A DNA stretch of 10,469 nucleotides, from positions 1-10,469 of the forward strand of contig JANYEF010000118.1 of assembly GCA_025363325.1 (NCBI GenBank), read 5' to 3'. The notes under the pieces were generated by a model. It searched no databases, had not been told where the DNA came from, and worked only from the letters and a program-made list of their open reading frames with translations. Position numbers and translations under genes: made by a program. Positions 5,547-10,469 of the stretch are shown piece by piece. Source of the DNA: Nitrospira sp. (GTDB taxonomy: Bacteria > Nitrospirota > Nitrospiria > Nitrospirales > Nitrospiraceae). Numbering within the stretch: the first letter of the stretch is position 1; each line of letters opens with the position of its first letter.

Positions 5547-6386
5547 TTAAGAAGTCTTGGGGGAAGGCTCGCTCGTGGTGTCACGGTCGTGCCGACGTGA
5601 TTCGATGGTGCGAAGCCAGGATTCCAGCTGGGCCACGAGTCCGGCTTGAGGCGATGGAGGAGGCATTCGCACCGTATCGGCGGTTTGGGAGTCCGACTCC
5701 AACAGCGCGACCTGTTTCCTCGTCTGATCGTGAGTGCGGAGGGCGTTCTCCATCACTTCCACCGGCATCATAAATGGATCGGTAGCAGCGATCTTTGGTT
5801 CGGCTGGTATTGAGACTGGAATGTCATCTGGTGCGGTACTCGCCTCCAGGGCAGAGGCCGTGAATTCGACAGGCGTAGGCACTACAGTTGCCTGCTGGGC
5901 AGAGAGGTTACGCACGACTGGAGCCGCCGGCTTTGACCGTCCCGGTTCCTGCTTGTATTTCAGCGGCCCGCCTAGCGAAGATTGGACTGAGAGCGCTTCT
6001 TCATCACGTGGGTTAACCGCCAGGATTACGGCGCAGGATTGCAGTACTGATTCGTTCAGTCCCTGGCTCGTGTAGATCTTGATTAAAGTCCGGTGCGCGC
6101 GCAGGTTTTCAGGACTCAATTTGACGGATTCTTCCAGAATCGCTTTGGCCTTCGTGGTCTGAGCCATCTGGTCGTAGGCACGTCCAAGTGCGACCATAGC
6201 GGTAATGAAGCCAGGATACAATTTCAGGCCGTCTTCGAGAACAGCTGCGGCTTCCTGCCACATGCCAACCTTTCCATACTCTTCGGCCAGTGGCATGAAC
6301 ACTTTGGAATGTGGATCTTTGGCCAACTGGGTGGCCAATCGATCGATTTCCAAGGCGCTCTCGGCGGCGTTCTGATTCTGAGCCAT
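5547..6386 (-). CDS. TPR-repeat protein of unknown function
   Basis: The 279-residue protein has about three tetratricopeptide repeats in its N-terminal half: SKVFMPLAEEYGKVGMWQEA at about 27-46, ITAMVALGRAYDQMAQTTKA at about 61-80, and LRAHRTLIKIYTSQGLNESV at about 95-114. Residues 140-245 are Pro/Ala/Thr-rich and probably disordered. A short amphipathic helix, LVAQLESWLRTIESRRHD, lies near the C-terminus. There is no signal peptide or membrane segment. TPRs mediate protein contacts; the partner cannot be inferred. The ATG is six bases beyond the coaBC stop codon, and the nearest Shine-Dalgarno sequence (GGGAGGA) lies inside the end of coaBC, about 12 bases away, so translation probably depends on coupling. 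It ends the packed upstream gene chain. Confidence 0.85.
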   Translation of the reverse strand: MAQNQNAAESALEIDRLATQLAKDPHSKVFMPLAEEYGKVGMWQEAAAVLEDGLKLYPGFITAMVALGRAYDQMAQTTKAKAILEESVKLSPENLRAHRTLIKIYTSQGLNESVLQSCAVILAVNPRDEEALSVQSSLGGPLKYKQEPGRSKPAAPVVRNLSAQQATVVPTPVEFTASALEASTAPDDIPVSIPAEPKIAATDPFMMPVEVMENALRTHDQTRKQVALLESDSQTADTVRMPPPSPQAGLVAQLESWLRTIESRRHDRDTTSEPSPKTS

Positions 6387-6392
6387 GGGCTG

Positions 6393-7655
6393 CTAACGTC
6401 CTCCCGCCACTGGCTTAGGGGTCTGGGTGGATTGCCTGGTGCGTAGCAGTTCTTGCGCTCGGTTCAGAATCGCGTCGGCGAGTGCTCGTTTTGGCATGAG
6501 CGGCAGTTCCGTCATGTCCCCCTGACGGTCGATCAATGTGGCTGCGTTCTGATCGCTACCGAATCCCGCTCCCTCTGTCGTGACATCGTTTGCGATGATG
6601 AGGTCAAGCCCTTTCGCCGTCAGCTTGTCTTTCGCGTGGGCGATCAGGTCGCTGGTCTCAGCGGCGAAGCCAACCAAGAGTTGCGTGGTCCGTTGGGCAG
6701 ATAGGGAGGCCAGGATGTCAGTGGTCCGTTCGAGATCAAGCGTCAGATCGGTTCGCCCATGTTTTTTTATTTTTTCCGGGGCCGGGTGCTTGGGACGAAA
6801 ATCTGCCACGGCGGCGGCCATGATCACAGTGGTGGACCATGCAAGTCGAACGGACAGGGCCTTCGTCATGTCTTCAGCCGTGTCGACCGAAACGACCTCG
6901 ACGCCTCTCGGAGCTGGTAGGGACGTGGGACCGGTGACAAGAACCACCTGAGCCCCCCTTGCCTGGGCGGCTTCGGCGATGGCATAGCCCATCTTGCCGG
7001 AGGAGCGGTTTGAAATAAAGCGCACGGGATCGATTGGCTCTTGTGTCGGGCCTGCCGAAACTAGAATGCGGTGCCCTTGCCAATCGCGTCGTGGAGCCAG
7101 CGCCGTCTGAATTGCCTCCAGAATTGCGTCTTCCTCTGCCAAGCGGCCTGGACCGATCCGTCCGGAAGCGAGCGGGCCTTCTTCGGGATTCACCACGATC
7201 ATTCCCCTCGCACGTAACGTGCGTACATGTTCTGTGACGGATGGATGGGTCCACATCCCTCCGTCCATAGCGGGGGCCACAATCAGCGGGCACTGTGCCG
7301 TGAGGAGCATGGTCGACAGCAAATCGTCACCCAGCCCCAGCGCAGCCCGTGCAAGACAATTGGCTGTGGCCGGCGCAATGACGATGGCATCTGCCTGCTC
7401 AGGCAATATCAAGTGTTTCATCTCCTGGTGCGCCTCGAACAGATCCGTCGAGACCGGATGCCCGGAGAGCACTTCAAACGTCAGCGGGGTGACGAACTTC
7501 GTGGCCGATTGCGTCATCACGACCTGCACGATCGCTCCTTCACGGAGCAAGGTCCGGAGCAACGCGACCGCCTTATAGGCCGCAATACTGCCGGTCACGC
7601 CGAGCACGATCTGCTTCCCGATCAACGTTGGCCCAATGGAGCCGGAGATCTTCAC
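6393..7655 (-). CDS. coaBC: Bifunctional phosphopantothenoylcysteine decarboxylase / synthetase
   Basis: The enzyme makes 4'-phosphopantetheine in coenzyme A synthesis: CoaB joins cysteine to 4'-phosphopantothenate using CTP, and CoaC decarboxylates the product with FMN. The CoaC flavoprotein domain (about 13-185) shows GVTGSIAAYKAV at 19-30, catalytic His81 in KHLILP, and APATANCLARAALGLGDDLLST. The CoaB domain (about 195-405) shows SAGPTQEPIDPVRFISNRSSGKMG at 200-223, AAAVADFRP, KIKK, and ANDVTTEGAGFGSDQN. At 420 residues the length is normal. Two CoaC positions differ from E. coli: PAMD replaces PAMN (Asp131), and ASG replaces ACG (Ser164) where the reductive Cys lies. The GTG start at 7655 has GAGGAG six bases upstream, formed by the last two rpoZ codons, so coupling to rpoZ is built in. 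Confidence 0.96.
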   Translation of the reverse strand: MKISGSIGPTLIGKQIVLGVTGSIAAYKAVALLRTLLREGAIVQVVMTQSATKFVTPLTFEVLSGHPVSTDLFEAHQEMKHLILPEQADAIVIAPATANCLARAALGLGDDLLSTMLLTAQCPLIVAPAMDGGMWTHPSVTEHVRTLRARGMIVVNPEEGPLASGRIGPGRLAEEDAILEAIQTALAPRRDWQGHRILVSAGPTQEPIDPVRFISNRSSGKMGYAIAEAAQARGAQVVLVTGPTSLPAPRGVEVVSVDTAEDMTKALSVRLAWSTTVIMAAAVADFRPKHPAPEKIKKHGRTDLTLDLERTTDILASLSAQRTTQLLVGFAAETSDLIAHAKDKLTAKGLDLIIANDVTTEGAGFGSDQNAATLIDRQGDMTELPLMPKRALADAILNRAQELLRTRQSTQTPKPVAGGR

Positions 7656-7658
7656 GAA

Positions 7659-8015
7659 TTACTCCTCGCTCTCAGCCACCACAGGCTTCGGGGTGTCGTC
7701 GACATAGACGCTCAGCTCTTTCTTGATTTCCTTTGCATCGTCGCCGGTCATCATGGCGATGCGCTCCATTTCGCCTTCCTTGCCGCGCTTGGCTTCCTTC
7801 ATCGCATCTCGAGCCTCCTCGCCGACGAGGTATTTGACTTGGCCCCGGAGGACTTCATCGATAGCGATGGTCGTTTCTTTGGTGAAGCGCGAGGCGCCAT
7901 GACGCGATCCTTGCAAAATGTGCTTCGCCCGCTGGGCTGCGACGATCGCCAGCCGGTGGCGTGAGTCAAATTCGTCTGGAGTGTATTGGGGCAAGAGTCT
8001 CAACATGTCGATCAT
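7659..8015 (-). CDS. rpoZ: RNA polymerase omega subunit
   Basis: Omega helps fold and assemble the beta-prime subunit. The family core is clear at about residues 15-70: DSRHRLAIVAAQRAKHI, then TKETTIAIDEVLRGQVKYL and an EEAR segment. The 118-residue protein is longer than E. coli omega (91) because of a charged C-terminal extension ending in VVAESEE. The ATG at 8015 overlaps the gmk stop codon by four bases (ATGA), with AGGAG about ten bases upstream. gmk-rpoZ adjacency is widely conserved, and here it continues directly into coaBC, three bases after the stop. Confidence 0.93.
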   Translation of the reverse strand: MIDMLRLLPQYTPDEFDSRHRLAIVAAQRAKHILQGSRHGASRFTKETTIAIDEVLRGQVKYLVGEEARDAMKEAKRGKEGEMERIAMMTGDDAKEIKKELSVYVDDTPKPVVAESEE

Positions 8016-8746
8016 GGATACGGTACTCCTTTGGGTGAGGAAAGATCTTTGCGATCTCCTGTTTTCACTTCATCGTCAAGAATGAAATTATTCTCGAGCC
8101 ATGTCATGTTCAATCGTTTCGTCTTCAAGCGTTCTGACCAGAAGATGCTTTCAAGATCACGCAGCGATCGGCCGAGGTCTTCGTTGCGGACGATATAAGC
8201 GTATTCCCGGTAGTTCCACACCTCTTCTTTCACTTTGTGCAGTCGCCGCTGAATCTCTTCCGGTGTATCGGAGGCCCTGGTTTGGAGTCGGGACCGGAGC
8301 ACAGCCATCGAGGGAGGAAGGATAAAGATCGACACCGAATCCTCGAATCGTTTCTTAACCTGCATGGCCCCTTGTACATCGATCTCCAGTAACACATCGA
8401 TCCCCTGATCAATCTTTTCTGTCAGCGATTTCCACGGCGTCCCGTAGAGTTGTCCATACACGCGGGCCCACTCGACGAACTCATTTCGCGCGGCCATCTC
8501 TTGGAATGTCTGCTCTTCGACGAAATAATATTCGCGCGCATGTTCTTCGCCCGGCCTCGGCTTCCTCGTTGTATAGGAGATTGAATGCCACAGCCCTGGA
8601 AGGTTCGTCGTGAGTTGTTTGCAGAGCGTGGTTTTCCCCGTCCCGGATGGCGCGGAGATAATGAAAAGAATCCCCCGTCGATCCGTCGAGGACCGCGGTT
8701 GGCTGGACGTCGGTGCCGTGGAAGCTGTTGTGGTGCTTGAGTTCAT
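8012..8746 (-). CDS. gmk: Guanylate kinase
   Basis: The kinase phosphorylates GMP or dGMP with ATP to form GDP or dGDP. The P-loop SAPSGTGKTT is at residues 31-40. The GMP-binding region SYTTRKPRPGEEHAREYYFV is at 57-76, the VEWARVYGQLYGTP segment at 91-104, and VLLEIDVQGAMQVK at 118-131. A lid region with RLQTRASDTPEEIQRRL follows. At 244 residues it exceeds the usual 200-210, because of a Ser/Thr-rich N-terminal tail of about 22 residues and a C-terminal tail of about 30 residues beyond the core. The ATG at 8746 overlaps the yicC stop codon by four bases and has no strong Shine-Dalgarno sequence, so translation is probably coupled. A later start is not excluded. Confidence 0.95.
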   Translation of the reverse strand: MNSSTTTASTAPTSSQPRSSTDRRGILFIISAPSGTGKTTLCKQLTTNLPGLWHSISYTTRKPRPGEEHAREYYFVEEQTFQEMAARNEFVEWARVYGQLYGTPWKSLTEKIDQGIDVLLEIDVQGAMQVKKRFEDSVSIFILPPSMAVLRSRLQTRASDTPEEIQRRLHKVKEEVWNYREYAYIVRNEDLGRSLRDLESIFWSERLKTKRLNMTWLENNFILDDEVKTGDRKDLSSPKGVPYP

Positions 8747-9621
8747 TCGACGTTTTGAACCTGTTCGCGAATGCGTTCCAGTTCGGCCTTCATCTGAACG
8801 ACATGACCGGCGATTGCCGCGTCGTTGGCTTTTGAACCAATCGTGTTGACTTCCCGCCCAAATTCCTGAAGCAGGAAATCGAGTGTTTTACCCACAGATT
8901 CTGCACGGTTGAGCGTCTCGTCAAACTGTATCATATGCGAGTCCAATCTGACTATTTCTTCCGTAATGTCACCACGATCCGCGTACACCGCCAATTCCTG
9001 ATAGAGCCGGGGGGGATCGGGGATTTCCGAACCCAGCAGTTTCTCAACACGAATCTTCATTCTGTCAAAGGCCTCCTGGGCCAGCAAAGGGGTCCGTGCG
9101 GCAATACGGGTTCTATGCTCCCGAATGGTCTGGACCCGCGCGCGCATATCCTCTGCCAGGGCATTTCCTTCGCGCGTTCGCATGGCATCAAGATCTGTTA
9201 GGGCCTGGGTGGTCAGCTGTTGGACCATCTTCGCCAATTTCGGGTCTTCCGCTGGTTGATCCGATACTGACACCACATCTCGGAGCCCAGCCATGAGCGC
9301 CAAATCGATGGATCCGCTCAGTTTCAGGGATTTCTTGAGAGTCCGGAGGGCCTGATGGTACTGCTTCGCGAGGGGCTGGTCAAGATTGACGCTCCCAGTG
9401 CGCCCTTTGCCCCCTTGGACGGTCACCGTGATGTCGATGCGCCCACGGGTACAGCGTTGCTGGATGGCTTTCTTGAACGAGTCTTCCAGGTGGCTCAAAG
9501 GCCGAGGAAGGCGGCAGGCGATTTCGAGAAAGCGATGGTTGACGGAGCGCATTTCCACCGTCACGGACCCATCCTGCCAGGGGGCCTGTCGTCGACCGAA
9601 ACCGGTCATACTTCGAATCAT
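8743..9621 (-). CDS. yicC: YicC/YloC-family endoribonuclease
   Basis: Members of this family have been described as endoribonucleases affecting RNA turnover. The protein starts with the family signature MIRSMTGFGR and SVTVEMRSVNHRFLEI (YicC N-terminal domain, about residues 1-155). It ends with the conserved C-terminal domain: RLYQELAVYADRGDITEEIVRLDSH and ETLNRAESVGKTLDFLLQEFGREVNTIGSKAND. The ATG at 9621 gives 292 residues, the usual length, and has AAAGG six bases upstream. A frame open 40 codons further upstream runs inside nth and lacks the signature, so I rejected that start. It overlaps the nth stop and the gmk start by four bases each. The small DUF370 (RemA) gene that often sits between yicC and gmk in other bacteria is absent. 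Confidence 0.93.
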   Translation of the reverse strand: MIRSMTGFGRRQAPWQDGSVTVEMRSVNHRFLEIACRLPRPLSHLEDSFKKAIQQRCTRGRIDITVTVQGGKGRTGSVNLDQPLAKQYHQALRTLKKSLKLSGSIDLALMAGLRDVVSVSDQPAEDPKLAKMVQQLTTQALTDLDAMRTREGNALAEDMRARVQTIREHRTRIAARTPLLAQEAFDRMKIRVEKLLGSEIPDPPRLYQELAVYADRGDITEEIVRLDSHMIQFDETLNRAESVGKTLDFLLQEFGREVNTIGSKANDAAIAGHVVQMKAELERIREQVQNVE

Positions 9622-10280
9622 TGGGGACCTTTCTCTTTCCATGGACAGTGCCGATAAAGCGAGCAAGTGCAGCACTGGGGTTTTCTGGCAAGACAGACAT
9701 AGCGGCCATGTAACAACAGGCGTTGAGAGAAGGCCGTCCACTGGGATTTCGGTACGAGTTGCTGCAAGTTCTGTTCGACCAGGTCTGGATTGTCGGATCT
9801 GGTCAGACCGAGTCGCTTCGCCACGCGCTTCACGTGGGTATCGACAACGATACTGGGCCGGCTGAAGGCGGTCCCGAGCATGACATTCGCTGTCTTTCTA
9901 CCGACGCCTGGCAAGGTGATCAACTCATCCATGGTTTGAGGGACCTGTCCACCGAAACGCTCGGTCACGGCCTTACTGGAGGCAATAAGATGTTTCGCTT
10001 TGTTCTTGAAGAATCCAGTGGAACGAATGAACTGTTCAAGCTCAGGGAGATTGGCCGCTGCCAGCTCCGCCGGTCGCTGATAACGCCGAAAGAGAGAGGG
10101 TGTGACCTGGTTGACTCGCTGGTCAGTGCATTGGGCGGAGAGGATCGTGGCCACGAGCAACTCCCAAGGGGAACGATGGCCGAGTTCCATTTTCGGGCTC
10201 GGTATCGTGCGCTGGAGTATCTTTGCAATCGCCCGGAGGCGGTCTTGACGATCTAACGGGGGTGAAGATTTGATAGTCAT
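9618..10280 (-). CDS. nth: Endonuclease III, DNA glycosylase/AP lyase
   Basis: The enzyme removes oxidised pyrimidines and nicks the resulting abasic site in base-excision repair. With the ATG at 10280 it has 220 residues, close to E. coli Nth (211). The conserved LLVATILSAQCTDQRVN is at 41-57. The helix-hairpin-helix LPGVGRKTA has catalytic Lys129, and VVDTHVKRV has catalytic Asp147. The [4Fe-4S] ligands are Cys196, 203, 206 and 212 in the canonical C-x6-C-x2-C-x5-C spacing, with an extra Cys204. An upstream in-frame TTG at 10331 would add 17 residues overlapping the previous gene and is less likely; neither start has a strong Shine-Dalgarno sequence. The stop overlaps yicC by four bases. 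Confidence 0.95.
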   Translation of the reverse strand: MTIKSSPPLDRQDRLRAIAKILQRTIPSPKMELGHRSPWELLVATILSAQCTDQRVNQVTPSLFRRYQRPAELAAANLPELEQFIRSTGFFKNKAKHLIASSKAVTERFGGQVPQTMDELITLPGVGRKTANVMLGTAFSRPSIVVDTHVKRVAKRLGLTRSDNPDLVEQNLQQLVPKSQWTAFSQRLLLHGRYVCLARKPQCCTCSLYRHCPWKEKGPQ

Positions 10281-10314
10281 AGCTCGTGCCAGCGAAGGGC
10301 GATTGTGCCGCGGG

Positions 10315-10469
10315 TTACGGGCGAGATGCAAGCGTGGCGGTCGGGGTTGCGGATTTCTGGGAGGAGCCGTCCATTGGGACGAGCGCGGCCAACCGCTCTT
10401 CGAGGTGCTGGATCAGTGGGGGCAAGGTCTCCGAATGCAGCGCCGAAACCCCGATCGCGCCGTAGCGCC
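10315..10469 (-). CDS. Probable GTPase, HflX-like, C-terminal end (partial)
   Basis: Fifty complete codons before a TAA stop at 10315-10317 are open to the window edge. They read RYGAIGVSALHSETLPPL, then IQHLEERLAALVPMDG and a Ser/Thr/Pro-rich tail. GVSALHSETLPPL resembles the G5-like SALTGEGL segment and following helix at the end of the G domain of HflX and related GTPases. The fragment is too short to separate HflX from Era, Der or Obg relatives; HflX is favoured because its G domain lies near the C-terminus. It is 34 bases upstream of nth on the same strand, so it probably belongs to the same transcript. Confidence 0.5.
   Translation of the reverse strand, partial: RYGAIGVSALHSETLPPLIQHLEERLAALVPMDGSSQKSATPTATLASRP

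Noticed and set aside
7227..7964. 245-codon + strand open frame opposite coaBC and rpoZ
   Set aside because: It is antisense to two conserved genes, with His/Arg/Gln-rich non-domain sequence and no ribosome site.
9622..9741. Longer yicC start at 9741
   Set aside because: The extra 40 residues lie wholly within nth and precede the MTGFG family signature, and a ribosome site is present at the 9621 start.
1..10469. CRISPR array, tRNA or rRNA genes, prophage or toxin-antitoxin pair
   Set aside because: No regularly spaced direct repeats, no tRNA T-arm/anticodon pattern and no rRNA-like segment were seen; the XRE regulator has no toxin-like partner next to it.

Overview
The window reads as ordinary chromosome of a GC-rich bacterium, most likely a member of Nitrospira (Nitrospirota). 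This is an inference from the housekeeping gene order, the protein wording and the AACCAG-type intergenic repeats; no 16S or other marker is present to prove it.

Region 1 (1-2209) is gene-poor. It starts with a short AACCAG-type repeat (5-39). Next comes a frameshifted remnant of a CheY-like receiver domain (about 157-453), then an intact PilZ-domain gene on the + strand (481-825), which converges on a small XRE-type regulator on the - strand (941-1309). The roughly 900 bases from the regulator to the end of accC hold no convincing large gene. They contain a possible small, very basic ORF, a cluster of DnaA-box-like sequences, and a second, larger AACCAG-type inverted repeat just beyond accC.

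Region 2 (2210-5532) is the aroQ-efp-accB-accC operon on the - strand. A very good sigma-70-type promoter lies directly upstream of aroQ (-35 TTGACC, 17-base spacer, -10 TACAAT). The genes supply type II dehydroquinase (shikimate pathway), elongation factor P, and the biotin carrier and biotin carboxylase subunits of acetyl-CoA carboxylase. A 187-base palindromic element with near-perfect ends is inserted exactly at the accB stop codon, between accB and accC. It looks like a MITE and is the most interesting feature of the window.

Region 3 (5547-10469) is a tightly packed - strand chain: the 3' end of a probable HflX-type GTPase gene, nth (endonuclease III), a yicC-family gene, gmk (guanylate kinase), rpoZ (omega), coaBC (coenzyme A synthesis) and a TPR protein. 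Junctions are 4-base ATGA overlaps or gaps of 3-6 bases, so translational coupling is likely. In transcription order the whole block runs hflX-nth-yicC-gmk-rpoZ-coaBC-TPR-(promoter)-aroQ-efp-accB-[element]-accC.

I did not find a new multi-gene defence or biosynthetic system. The unusual material is the accB/accC element, the repeat-bounded decaying segment at the left, and two atypical active-site positions in CoaBC.
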